A stretch of DNA of 64,000 bases, from NCBI RefSeq assembly GCF_002939865.1, contig NZ_MDEE01000026.1:1-64000 (forward strand). Direction: 5' to 3'. The notes under the pieces were generated by a model. The model worked only from the letters and a program-made list of their open reading frames with translations, was not told the origin of the DNA and made no database searches. Shown here piece by piece: positions 19,247-26,987 of this stretch (within the stretch, counting starts at the first letter, position 1; each line of letters opens with the position of its first letter). Position numbers and translations under genes: made by a program. The stretch comes from Xanthomonas dyei (GTDB lineage Bacteria > Pseudomonadota > Gammaproteobacteria > Xanthomonadales > Xanthomonadaceae).

Positions 19247-19531
19247 CTAATCTCCAATCCCGGCCTCATCCCCTTGCTGCGCAAACCACGCCGCCGAATG
19301 CACGTCCTCTGCTGCCACGTCCAGCAGCTGACGCAGCACGACCAGCGGAATCTGCACCGGCGTTGCGCCGGCCTGCAGCGCTACCCACAGCGATTCGTCC
19401 TGCGGGTCGGCCAGCACCGTCAGCATGGCGTGCTCGCGTCCGTCGATGTTTGCCGACAGTTGCAACGATATGCCGCCATCGGGTTCGGGCGACCACAGTC
19501 TGCTGAGGGACGGACGTACTGGCTCGGTCAT
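19247..19531 (-). CDS. Small conserved hypothetical protein downstream of cysB (94 aa)
   Basis: I do not recognise the family. It begins MTEPVRPSLSRLWSPEPDGG, has a predicted beta-rich middle (ISLQLSANIDGREHAMLTVLADPQDESLWVAL is strand-like by pattern) and ends in an acidic tail. It starts only 10 bp after the cysB stop on the same strand, so it is probably co-transcribed with cysB. No Cys, no signal peptide, no TM. Its last codons overlap a half-copy of the GGGAATCGG-type repeat (about 19231-19262), which may have reshaped the C terminus. Confidence 0.6.
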   Translation of the reverse strand: MTEPVRPSLSRLWSPEPDGGISLQLSANIDGREHAMLTVLADPQDESLWVALQAGATPVQIPLVVLRQLLDVAAEDVHSAAWFAQQGDEAGIGD

Positions 19532-19541
19532 CGCGTAGCGC

Positions 19542-20522
19542 TCAACTGGTGATGGTCTGGGTCAGCGATTCCCAGGTCGGCGGCAGCGGCCAGTTCGGCG
19601 CCTGGTTGCCGTCCAGTACGCGGCGCAGGTCGCGCTTGTCGATCTGCGGCGCCAGCACGTGCACCAGATCCAGCGCGTAGTCGCGCAGCACCCGGTCGCG
19701 CGGCAGCACCGCCCAGGCGATGCACTCGGCGATCGGCGCTGGCGCCGGCCAGGCACGCAGGTCCTCGTCCTGGGCGTTGACCGCCATCTCGGCTACTAAC
19801 CCCACACCGAGCCCGGCACGCACATAAGTCTTGATCAGGTCCGCATCCAGCGCGGTCAACGCGATGCTCGGCTCCAGCCCGACCTGCGCAAACGCCCGCT
19901 GCAGCGACGAGCCCGGCCGGGTGGACGATTCGTAGCTGATCAGCGGGTGCTCGGACAGCGCCTGCATGTCCGGCGCCACCCGCGTGTCCAGCGCATGCCC
20001 GCGCGGCACCACCACCAGCCGCCGCCAGCGATACAGCGGCACCGCAATGCCGGCACTGGGCTCGCCGCCGGCGGTGCTGACCACCGCGATATCCGCATCG
20101 CCCTGGCTGAGCAGATCCAGCGCCGCGCTTTCGGCCGCCTGCTGCAGATGCACGCTTACCTGCGGGTAGGCGTGCTTGATCTGCGCCACCGCCGGCGGCA
20201 ACACGAAGCGCGCCTGGGTGTGCGTGGTGGTGAGGGTCAGCTGGCCCTGGCTTTCGCGGCGCTGGTTGGCGGCGTAGGTGCGGATGTTGTTGGCTTCCGA
20301 CAGCACCGCGCGTGCCCGCTCGATCACTTCCACCCCGGCCGGCGTCACCGCGTCCAGGCTGCGTCCCTTGCGCACGAACAACAAAAAGCCCAGCTCGTCT
20401 TCCAGCTGCTTGAGCTGCTTGGACAGGCCGGGCTGGGTCGCGTGCACACGCGCTGCCGCCAGCGTGATGTTCAGCTCGGCATCGGCGATGGCCACCAGGT
20501 AGCGAAGTTGGGTCAGCGTCAT
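19542..20522 (-). CDS. cysB: CysB-type LysR transcriptional regulator (326 aa)
   Basis: LysR-family activator of sulfate assimilation, sensing N-acetylserine/O-acetylserine in relatives. The HTH is in MTLTQLRYLVAIADAELNITLAAARVHATQPGLSKQLKQLEDELG. The inducer domain opens with LTLTTTHTQARFVLPPAV, the Thr-rich signature of CysB/Cbl proteins around residue 100, rather than of generic LysR members. The 326-residue length is close to E. coli CysB (324). It is divergent from cysG-cysK across 151 bp containing three copies of a GGCTTAT-like motif, suggesting autoregulation and control of cysG, and by inference of cysDNC and cysJIH. Confidence 0.93.
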   Translation of the reverse strand: MTLTQLRYLVAIADAELNITLAAARVHATQPGLSKQLKQLEDELGFLLFVRKGRSLDAVTPAGVEVIERARAVLSEANNIRTYAANQRRESQGQLTLTTTHTQARFVLPPAVAQIKHAYPQVSVHLQQAAESAALDLLSQGDADIAVVSTAGGEPSAGIAVPLYRWRRLVVVPRGHALDTRVAPDMQALSEHPLISYESSTRPGSSLQRAFAQVGLEPSIALTALDADLIKTYVRAGLGVGLVAEMAVNAQDEDLRAWPAPAPIAECIAWAVLPRDRVLRDYALDLVHVLAPQIDKRDLRRVLDGNQAPNWPLPPTWESLTQTITS

Positions 20523-20673
20523 GGGCTTATGTCCAAAAAAGCGCGAGGCGCCACAAGGACTTGGACTGTAGAGGAGTTCGACGGCCCAGCTTATAACCGA
20601 ACGCTATTTTTAGGGCGCATGAAGTCATTTCCGACGGCTATAAGCCGGCGTTACGGTCTGGCCCTCCCTTTCG
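20523..20673. promoter_or_regulatory. Divergent cysB / cysG promoter region with three related half-sites
   Basis: GGCTTATGTCC (20524-20534), AGCTTATAACC (20588-20598) and, inverted, GGCTATAAGCC (20636-20646) share the core GCTTAT(A/G). The second and third form an inverted pair with centres 48 bp apart. Spacing and placement beside cysB fit CysB operators, but CysB consensus is loose, so this is a candidate. Confidence 0.55.
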
Positions 20674-21888
20674 ATGCCCCGGTCCGTGACCTCTGCGTTC
20701 CCGCTCCTTGCCGACCTGCGTGGCCGTGCCGTCCTGGTGGTCGGTGGCGGTGCCGATGCCGAACGCGCCACCGCCAACCTGCTGCAGGCAGGGGCGCTGC
20801 CGCTGGTTGGCGCCCCGCAACTGACCCCACAGTTGCAGCAGTGGGCGAGGGCCGGCCGGCTTCGGTGGCTGCCCGGCCACTTCGACCCCGCCTGGCTGGC
20901 GCTGCCCGATACCCCCGTCTGGCTCACCATCGCCGCCAGCGAGCAGCTGGAACACAACGCTGCCCTGCGCGCCGCAGCGAGCCGCCACCGCTTGTTGACC
21001 CATAGCGCGGCACCGGCCGCATCCGCAACTGCGCCGGCGCCCTCCCCCGAGCCGCAGACAGGTGTCGCGCCGCTCTCCCCCGGCAGCGTGACCCTGGTCG
21101 GTGCCGGCCCCGGCGATCCCGGCCTGCTCACGCGCCACGCGGTGCGCGCGCTCCGGCAGGCCGAGGTGGTGCTGTACGACCGCCTGGTCAGCCCGCAGAT
21201 CCTGCAACTGGCCCGCCGCGACGCGTTGCGCGTGGAAGTCGGCAAGGCCGCGCAAGGCCATAGCACCCGCCAGGAACAGATCCATGCGCTGATGCTGGAA
21301 CATGCCCGCGCCGGGCGCCGGGTGGTGCGGCTGAAGGGTGGCGACCCGTTCGTGTTCGGCCGTGGCGGCGAAGAGCTGGAATTCCTGCGCGCGCACGGCA
21401 TCGGCTTTCAGGTTGTCCCCGGCATCACTGCCGCCATCGCTTGCGCCGCCTATGCCGGCATCCCGCTCACCCATCGCGATCACGCGCAGTCGCTGCGCCT
21501 GATCACCGCGCACTGCAAGGATTCGCTGGACACACTGGACTGGCACGCGCTGGGCCAGGAGCGCCAGACGCTGGCCTTCTACATGGGCGTGGCGGGCCTG
21601 GACGGTATCCAGCAGCGCCTGCTGCAGGCCGGCCGCGCGCCCACCACGCCATTCGCCCTGGTGGAAAACGGCTCGCGCCCGCAGCAACGGGTGATCACCG
21701 GCACGCTCGCCACCCTGGCCAGCAGCGCACGGCAGTTCAAGGTGCAGGCGCCCGCTCTGCTGATCCTGGGCGAAGTGACCGCGCTGGCGCCGGCGCTGCA
21801 CTGGTTTGGCGCTGCACCGCTCAGCGCGCCGCTGCCACACTCACCCATCGCAACGCCCGACACGCCCACACTGGCCCACGCAGCCTGA
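20674..21888 (+). CDS. cysG: Sirohaem synthase-like CysG with degenerate N-terminal half (404 aa)
   Basis: The C-terminal half (about 136-375) is a complete uroporphyrinogen-III C-methyltransferase: [59 protein letters not shown]. It makes precorrin-2 using SAM. The N-terminal half retains the NAD-binding GGGADAER (24-31), but at residue 109-111, where E. coli CysG has the catalytic Asp104 in NVVDAPK, this protein reads THS, and the whole roughly 100-residue dimerisation/helical domain is replaced by an Ala/Pro linker. So dehydrogenase and ferrochelatase activity are probably lost. It is 15 bp upstream of cysK, in one operon, and divergent from cysB. Confidence 0.9.
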   Translation: MPRSVTSAFPLLADLRGRAVLVVGGGADAERATANLLQAGALPLVGAPQLTPQLQQWARAGRLRWLPGHFDPAWLALPDTPVWLTIAASEQLEHNAALRAAASRHRLLTHSAAPAASATAPAPSPEPQTGVAPLSPGSVTLVGAGPGDPGLLTRHAVRALRQAEVVLYDRLVSPQILQLARRDALRVEVGKAAQGHSTRQEQIHALMLEHARAGRRVVRLKGGDPFVFGRGGEELEFLRAHGIGFQVVPGITAAIACAAYAGIPLTHRDHAQSLRLITAHCKDSLDTLDWHALGQERQTLAFYMGVAGLDGIQQRLLQAGRAPTTPFALVENGSRPQQRVITGTLATLASSARQFKVQAPALLILGEVTALAPALHWFGAAPLSAPLPHSPIATPDTPTLAHAA

Positions 21889-21903
21889 ATCGACGGAGAC
21901 CCC

Positions 21904-22863
21904 ATGGCCCTGTACGACAACATCCTCGACACCATCGGCCGCACACCGGTGGTCAAACTTCACCGCCTCGCCCCGGACAACGTCACCTTGTACGTCAAGG
22001 TCGAGGCGTTCAATCCGGGCGGCTCGGTCAAGGACCGCCTGGCGCTGGCGATCATCCTCGACGCCGAGCAGCGCGGCCTGCTCAAGCCCGGCGACACCAT
22101 CGTCGAAGCCACCTCCGGCAACACCGGCGTGGCGTTGGCCATGGTCGCGGCCGCGCGCGGCTACAAGTTCGTCGCCACCATGGTGGAAACCTTCTCCATC
22201 GAGCGCCGCAAGCTGATGCGCGCGTACGGCGCCAAGGTCATCCTGACCCCGGCCGCCGAACGCGGCAGCGGCATGGTGCGCAAGGCCAAGGAACTGGCCG
22301 AGCAGCATGGCTGGTTCCTGGCCAGCCAGTTCGCCAATCCGGCCAACCCGGCTTATCACCGCAACACCACCGCCGCCGAAATCCTGCGCGACTTCGCCGG
22401 CCACCGGCTGGACCATTTCGTCACCGGCTGGGGCACCGGCGGCACGCTCACCGGCGTGGGCGAAGTGCTGCGCGTTGCCCGCCCGGAAGTGCGCATCACC
22501 GCCAGCGAACCGGCTGGCGCGGCGCTGTTGCAGGGCCAGGACTGGAAGCCGCACAAGATCCAGGGCTGGACCCCGGACTTCATTCCCGAGGTGCTCAATC
22601 GCGAGGTCGCGCACGAGGTACTGAGCGTGGAAGACAGCGATGCGATCACCATCGCCCGCCGTCTGGCTGCCGAAGAAGGCATCTTCACTGGCATCTCCGG
22701 CGGCGCCACTGTCGCCACGGCGCTGCGCGTGGCCGAGTCCGCCGCGCCCGGCGCGGTGATCCTGGCGATGCTGCCCGATACCGGCGAGCGCTACTTCTCC
22801 ACCCCGCTGTTCGCCGACATCAACGAAGGCTCGGACGACGATTGGCTGGCTGGCCTGCCCTGA
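21904..22863 (+). CDS. cysK: CysK, cysteine synthase A (O-acetylserine sulfhydrylase, 319 aa)
   Basis: PLP enzyme that joins sulfide to O-acetylserine to give cysteine. The PLP lysine is K43 in FNPGGSVKDR; the substrate loop TSGNTG is at 70-75; GTGGTLTGVG binds the PLP phosphate; and EGIFTGISGG is near the C terminus. Length is normal. A GGAG ribosome site lies just before the ATG. It ends the cysG-cysK operon and is followed by an intrinsic terminator. Confidence 0.96.
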   Translation: MALYDNILDTIGRTPVVKLHRLAPDNVTLYVKVEAFNPGGSVKDRLALAIILDAEQRGLLKPGDTIVEATSGNTGVALAMVAAARGYKFVATMVETFSIERRKLMRAYGAKVILTPAAERGSGMVRKAKELAEQHGWFLASQFANPANPAYHRNTTAAEILRDFAGHRLDHFVTGWGTGGTLTGVGEVLRVARPEVRITASEPAGAALLQGQDWKPHKIQGWTPDFIPEVLNREVAHEVLSVEDSDAITIARRLAAEEGIFTGISGGATVATALRVAESAAPGAVILAMLPDTGERYFSTPLFADINEGSDDDWLAGLP

Positions 22864-22888
22864 TCGGCGATTGGCTGGTCGACACTGG

Positions 22889-22922
22889 AAGGCCGCGCAT
22901 CTGGTGCGGCCTTGTTTGTTTC
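22889..22922 (+). terminator. Rho-independent terminator of cysG-cysK
   Basis: AAGGCCGC and GCGGCCTT form a stem (22889-22913) followed by TGTTTGTTT. Confidence 0.85.
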
Positions 22923-23562
22923 GGGACCGGGAATATGGGAAGCGCGGTCGATCGGCAGACTGGAATAGTCCTGCTCGTTTTAACCACGGCCACCACTGAG
23001 CGAAGCGCGACCACCATTTCGATCGTGCGCGCTGGAGTGCGTTGCAACGCGGACCACATGCCGGGCTGCTGATTGCCGAAGCAATCGCGCTCGCGCAACA
23101 GCGCCAAGCGCAGCCGTGACGAGCGCCTTGAGAAGAAAGTCAGCAGCCGAACCGGGCACAGCGCGTTAGCCAACCGTGGAGGGGAGTTCGCATCGCCATA
23201 GACGGTAGGTGGTAGGTGGTAGGCGCCACACCCATCATCGCCGCACATCGCGCGATCAACTCGAAACCCTGATGTCGAAACCCTGATGGCTGGTATGCAA
23301 TCGAAACGCGCCGTACCAGCTGATCGATCACCGCAAGATGCCATCGCATTGCGACAGCGAAGCCGCACGCACGTGCGCGTCAGACAAGCAGAGCTCCACC
23401 CCATGGAAGAGCGCGCCATCGCAACGCGCCGCACCCCCACTTTAGCGGTCACCAGGGGTCCTGCCTCAGCGTACTCCCAGCCACACATTGCATTGCGATG
23501 AATGCACTCCCCTCCCTGCCAAGGAAACGTTAGGATGTCCGCCGTTCTGCAGGGAGAGTGTG
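22923..23562. other. 640-bp intergenic region without a supported gene
   Basis: It starts with a half-copy of the GGGAC/GGGAAT repeat. It contains a tandem duplication of TCGAAACCCTGATG (23261-23274 and 23275-23288) and a short GGTAGGT tandem array (about 23204-23223). Open frames on both strands are long only because of GC bias and have no family resemblance. It may contain decayed coding sequence. Confidence 0.5.
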
Positions 23563-24069
23563 GTGAGCAAGCAATCGTATGGACACGGCGGCACACGCAG
23601 CGCACGCGCGCCGTGGCTGGTGAAGATCACGTCGCCCGTGCACTTCGCTGCGACGCTGGCCCTGGGCGCCTGGCTGCAGCGGCGGTTCGACCTGCCCTTG
23701 CCGCCGCCGGACCTGTTGGCCTGGATCGAACTGCTTGGCGGCATAGTCGCCTGCCTGGGACTTGCATTGGCGGTGAATTGTTTTGTGCTGTTCGCGCGCC
23801 GTCGCACCACCATCCTGCCGAGCGGCCATCCCTCGCAGCTGGTCCTGACCGGGCCGTACCGCTTCACCCGTAACCCGATGTATCTGGCCCTGATCCTGAG
23901 CTATCTGGGCCTGACCGTGCAGATGGGCTATCTATGGGGCGTGCTGTTGCTGCCGCTGCCGTGGCTGGCGCTGCAGTTCTATCTGATCCCGTTCGAAGAA
24001 GGCCGCCTGCGCGCCGAATTCGGCCGCGCCTACAGCGAATACTGCACGCGCGTCCGCCGCTGGCTCTGA
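23563..24069 (+). CDS. Isoprenylcysteine carboxyl methyltransferase-like membrane protein (168 aa)
   Basis: Small integral membrane methyltransferase of the ICMT/PEMT-like superfamily. Helices lie at about 17-34, 43-68 and 110-140. The signature TGPYRFTRNPMYLALILSYLG (SAM-binding RHPxY-like motif) and the C-terminal EEGRLRAEFGRAYSEYCTRVRRW are clearly visible. I chose the GTG at 23563 because AGGGAGAG sits 5 bp upstream; a GTG codon directly before it and an ATG at 23488 are alternatives. The bacterial substrate is unknown. It is not part of an obvious operon; a 20-bp palindrome follows. Confidence 0.82.
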   Translation: MSKQSYGHGGTRSARAPWLVKITSPVHFAATLALGAWLQRRFDLPLPPPDLLAWIELLGGIVACLGLALAVNCFVLFARRRTTILPSGHPSQLVLTGPYRFTRNPMYLALILSYLGLTVQMGYLWGVLLLPLPWLALQFYLIPFEEGRLRAEFGRAYSEYCTRVRRWL

Positions 24070-24088
24070 CGCGCAACGCGCGGGTGGC

Positions 24089-24108
24089 GCCGCATCGCGC
24101 GATGCGGC
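24089..24108 (+). terminator. Perfect 20-bp palindrome after the ICMT-like gene
   Basis: GCCGCATCGCGCGATGCGGC is fully self-complementary. It lacks a T tract, so termination is uncertain. Confidence 0.4.
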
Positions 24109-24336
24109 AGCGGTTTGGCAGCCAGGGCCGCAAGAGGCGCTTGCGCCAGCGATAAATTCTTCCAATCGTTGCCGCGACTGTTTCGCCCGAAAACGCGATT
24201 CCGGCCGATCTTTTGCTGCGCCTCCGGCACCGTCGGAGGCTGTCGCAGCGTGTGAGATGAATGGGCCCTAGCGTGGGGCTCCGCAACGCCTGACCCCATC
24301 ACGCGTTCATCATTCAAATCCCATAACTATCGCGCT

Positions 24337-24876
24337 ATGAGAATCGAAGTCTGGCAAGGCGACATCACCGAACTGGACGTTGACGTCATCGTCAACGCCG
24401 CAAACGAATCACTGCTGGGCGGTGGTGGCGTCGATGGCGCCATCCACCGTGCTGCCGGCCCACGTCTGCTGCACGCCTGCGAGGCGCTGCCGCAGGTGCG
24501 CCCGGGCGTGCGCTGCCCCACCGGCGAAATCCGCATCACCGATGGGTTCGATCTAAAGGCGCGCCATGTGTTTCATACCGTGGGCCCGGTGTGGCGCGAC
24601 GGCAAGCACAACGAGCCGGAGCAACTGGCCAATTGTTATTGGCAGTCGCTCAAACTTGCCGAGCAGATGATGCTGCATTCGATCGCGTTCCCGGCCATCA
24701 GCTGCGGTATCTACGGCTATCCGCTGTACCAGGCTGCGCGGATTGCGGTGACCGAAACCCGCGACTGGCAGCGTTCGCACAAGGTACCCAAGCACATCGT
24801 GCTGGTGGCCTATAACGAGGCGACCTACAAGGCGTATCAGCAGGCACTGGCAACGCAGGACACCGCGGCCGCCTGA
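24337..24876 (+). CDS. Macrodomain protein, O-acetyl-ADP-ribose deacetylase type (179 aa)
   Basis: Single macrodomain (YmdB/MacroD class) predicted to hydrolyse O-acetyl-ADP-ribose or remove ADP-ribose from proteins. Motifs are [27 protein letters not shown] (15-41), with the catalytic-loop Asn and Asp, and [12 protein letters not shown] (about 120-131) for the phosphate-binding loop. The whole length is the domain, with no extra regions. It stands alone, followed by its own terminator; no toxin or ADP-ribosyltransferase partner is adjacent. Confidence 0.93.
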   Translation: MRIEVWQGDITELDVDVIVNAANESLLGGGGVDGAIHRAAGPRLLHACEALPQVRPGVRCPTGEIRITDGFDLKARHVFHTVGPVWRDGKHNEPEQLANCYWQSLKLAEQMMLHSIAFPAISCGIYGYPLYQAARIAVTETRDWQRSHKVPKHIVLVAYNEATYKAYQQALATQDTAAA

Positions 24877-24901
24877 TCGCTACGCAATGCAGGTTGCACT
24901 G

Positions 24902-24931
24902 ACGAGCGCCGCAAGGCGCTCGTTGCGTTTT
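24902..24931 (+). terminator. Rho-independent terminator of the macrodomain gene
   Basis: ACGAGCGCC and GGCGCTCGT form a 9-bp stem with a GCAA loop, followed by TGCGTTTT. Confidence 0.85.
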
Positions 24932-25210
24932 GGTCAGTGGAATCCCGTCGTCGTCTTTCAACACGCCACTGCTGTGCAGCAGTCCGGATGCACGGCCTCA
25001 GCTCGCACGATCGCACCAGGAGCGGCTGACAAACGGAGCGAACGTCAGGCGCGTGCGGACAGCGCCGAGGAACTACTGCATCGGTGCATGCCGATCCAGG
25101 CACCGGCCGGCCATACCCGCCCGATGGCGGCGCAGTGTTTGGTGCGTTGCGGCTGCGTTGGGCCGGGCTGGTGCGCACCTGGGCGCAGCCAACCCGCACG
25201 TCGACACCCA
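24932..25210. other. Intergenic region between converging macrodomain and aldolase genes
   Basis: I see no gene or regulatory structure here beyond the two flanking terminators. Confidence 0.5.
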
Positions 25211-25240
25211 ATAAAAAACGCCGGCATCGCTGCCGGCGTT
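25211..25240 (-). terminator. Rho-independent terminator of the aldolase gene
   Basis: On the minus strand AACGCCGGCA and TGCCGGCGTT form a 10-bp stem followed by TTTTTTAT. Confidence 0.92.
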
Positions 25241-25283
25241 CTGGTCTTACCGGCAACGCGGCCTTGCGGCTGCGATCAACCGA

Positions 25284-26288
25284 TCAGCCCTTCCACTTGC
25301 CCAGTGCGGCCAGGCCGTTTTCCTTGGCGCGCTCATAGATGATCTGCTGCGCCTTGGCGAAGTTGCCGGTCATGTCCTTGGCCCACAACTGCAGTGCAGC
25401 CTGCTGCATCGCGCGGCCGTAGGAGAAGCTCAGCGGCCACGGCAGGTTGCCGAGCTGGTGCATTTCGTTGAGGTGCGCGGTGGACTGCTCATCGGTCTGA
25501 CCGCCGGACAGAAACACGATGCCCGGCAGGATCGCCGGCACGGTCGACTTCAGGCACATCACGGTCGACTCGGCCACTTCCTCGACGCTGGCCTGCTCTT
25601 CGCAGCCCTTGCCGGAGATGACCATCGAGGCCTTCAGGATGGTGCCTTCGAGCACGACGTTCTGCTCATACAGCGCGCCGAACAGCGAGCGCAGCGTGGC
25701 TTCGGTCACTTCGTAGCAGGTCTCGATGTCGTGGCTGCCGTCCATGATCACTTCCGGCTCGACCATCGGCACCAGGCCCTGCTCCTGGCACAGCGCGGCG
25801 TAACGCGCCAGCGCATGCGAGTTGGCTTCGATGCAGGTGCCGGACGGGATGTCTTCGCCGATGTTGATGACCGCACGCCACTTGGCGAACCGCGCGCCCA
25901 GCGTGTAGTACTCCTCCAGACGTGCACGCAGGCCGTCCAGACCTTCGGTAACCAGTTCGCCCGGCATGCCGGCCAGCGGCTGCGCGCCCTTGTCGACCTT
26001 TATGCCCGGGATGATGCCGTGCTCGGCCATGTACTTGGCGAACGGCACGCCGTCCTTGGTCTTCTGACGGATGGTCTCGTCGAACAGGATGGCGCCGGAG
26101 ATGTAATCGCTCAGCTTGGGTGTGGTCAGCAGCAGTTCGCGGTAAGCGCGGCGGTTTTCTTCGATGTTCTCGATGCCGACGCTGGCAAAACGCTTTGCGA
26201 TCGTGCTGGTCGACTCGTCGATGGCGATGATGCCCTTGCCCGGGGCGACCATGGCCTGGGCGGTTTCGGCAAGCTGTTCGATGCTCAT
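25284..26288 (-). CDS. fda: Class I fructose-bisphosphate aldolase (334 aa)
   Basis: Cleaves fructose-1,6-bisphosphate to DHAP and glyceraldehyde-3-phosphate by a Schiff base. Eukaryote-like class I features are visible: GKGIIAIDESTSTIAKRF (18-35), KWRAVINIGEDIPS, VPMVEPEVIMDGSHDIETC, and the Schiff-base lysine region LEGTILKASMVISG. The zinc ligands of class II enzymes are absent. I chose the ATG at 26288 (MSIEQLAETAQAM); the frame opens 19 codons upstream. A minus-strand TATACT (26322-26327) could be its -10. It lies downstream of pyk in the same direction but 700 bp away, so it probably has its own promoter. Confidence 0.94.
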   Translation of the reverse strand: MSIEQLAETAQAMVAPGKGIIAIDESTSTIAKRFASVGIENIEENRRAYRELLLTTPKLSDYISGAILFDETIRQKTKDGVPFAKYMAEHGIIPGIKVDKGAQPLAGMPGELVTEGLDGLRARLEEYYTLGARFAKWRAVINIGEDIPSGTCIEANSHALARYAALCQEQGLVPMVEPEVIMDGSHDIETCYEVTEATLRSLFGALYEQNVVLEGTILKASMVISGKGCEEQASVEEVAESTVMCLKSTVPAILPGIVFLSGGQTDEQSTAHLNEMHQLGNLPWPLSFSYGRAMQQAALQLWAKDMTGNFAKAQQIIYERAKENGLAALGKWKG

Positions 26289-26630
26289 GTAGTTCCTGTG
26301 GCAGCTGCGGGGGAGAACGAAAGTATAGCGACGAAAGTCGTACACATTCCTTCACGGAATGCCTGCAACCGATTACACCTTGCCTGCGTGACAGGATGTG
26401 TGGCGCCGCTCGCATCGCGCTGCAGAAGGCAGGGTCGATGTGTCGCGTGATTGCCATCGCTTGCACAAGCGCATGCGGCCATCGCGTCGGCATGCATGAC
26501 CGCCATGTTGCAGGCAGCCCTGCACTTGCGCCGCGATCACCGCAGCAGCGCGCGTAGAACGGCCGATCTGCATGCGCAATCGTGTGCGTCGAACGTGCCG
26601 GCATCGCGGTTGTCGCGTCGATCGATCACG

Positions 26631-26777
26631 TCAACACGTGGACGGGTACAGGTCGCGTGCCTGCGAAGACGTGCCGCGCGACAGCCGCTTTACCGGCAGC
26701 ATCGCCGCCGCTTGGAGCGCGATGGCCGCCAAGCAGATGCCGCCGATGATCCAGGCCAGCTGAATCAAGCCACGCAC
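26631..26777 (-). CDS. Possible 48-aa single-TM peptide or remnant of a transporter
   Basis: A GTG-started minus-strand frame encodes VRGLIQLAWIIGGICLAA, then LQAAAMLPVKRLSRG and a short polar tail. The hydrophobic run is a good TM helix with a basic cytoplasmic flank, which is unlike the other random frames nearby. There is no visible ribosome site, and a stop lies eight codons upstream. It could be a real small membrane protein or the decayed C terminus of a lost transporter. Confidence 0.22.
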   Translation of the reverse strand: MRGLIQLAWIIGGICLAAIALQAAAMLPVKRLSRGTSSQARDLYPSTC

Positions 26778-26946
26778 GATGGAATGCGTGTGCGATCAGC
26801 GACATGCAACGCACCCGCGGTGCGTACGCCACACGGCACGCAGGCCAGTGCATGCCGAATGCCATAACACCTGACGCACCGAACCGCACACAGCACAACG
26901 GCGACCCGAAGGCCGCCGCTGTACAGGATGCGTGCTGTTCAACCCG

Positions 26947-26972
26947 CCGCGGACGTCAATCGACGTCCGCGG
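26947..26972 (-). terminator. Hairpin downstream of pyk
   Basis: CCGCGGACGTC and GACGTCCGCGG form a perfect 11-bp stem with a 4-base loop, 16 bp past the pyk stop. No T tract follows on the minus strand. Confidence 0.5.
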
Positions 26973-26987
26973 ATGGCCGGCAGTGCG

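Larger units (their letters stand above)
26289..26987. other. 700-bp region between pyk and aldolase genes
   Basis: Holds the aldolase promoter (TATACT on the minus strand at 26322-26327), a possible 48-codon membrane peptide at 26631-26777, and an 11-bp-stem hairpin at 26947-26972 just after pyk. Otherwise nothing recognisable; longer open frames look spurious. Confidence 0.5.

Noticed and set aside
23204..23288. Short tandem repeats (GGTAGGT array and duplicated TCGAAACCCTGATG) as a possible CRISPR-like array
   Set aside because: Repeats are directly adjacent with no unique spacers and no cas genes are present; simple slippage explains them.
22820..23605. 261-codon minus-strand frame covering the gap after cysK
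   Set aside because: It has no domain pattern, contains many Cys and Arg as expected from random GC-rich sequence, and overlaps cysK and the methyltransferase start.
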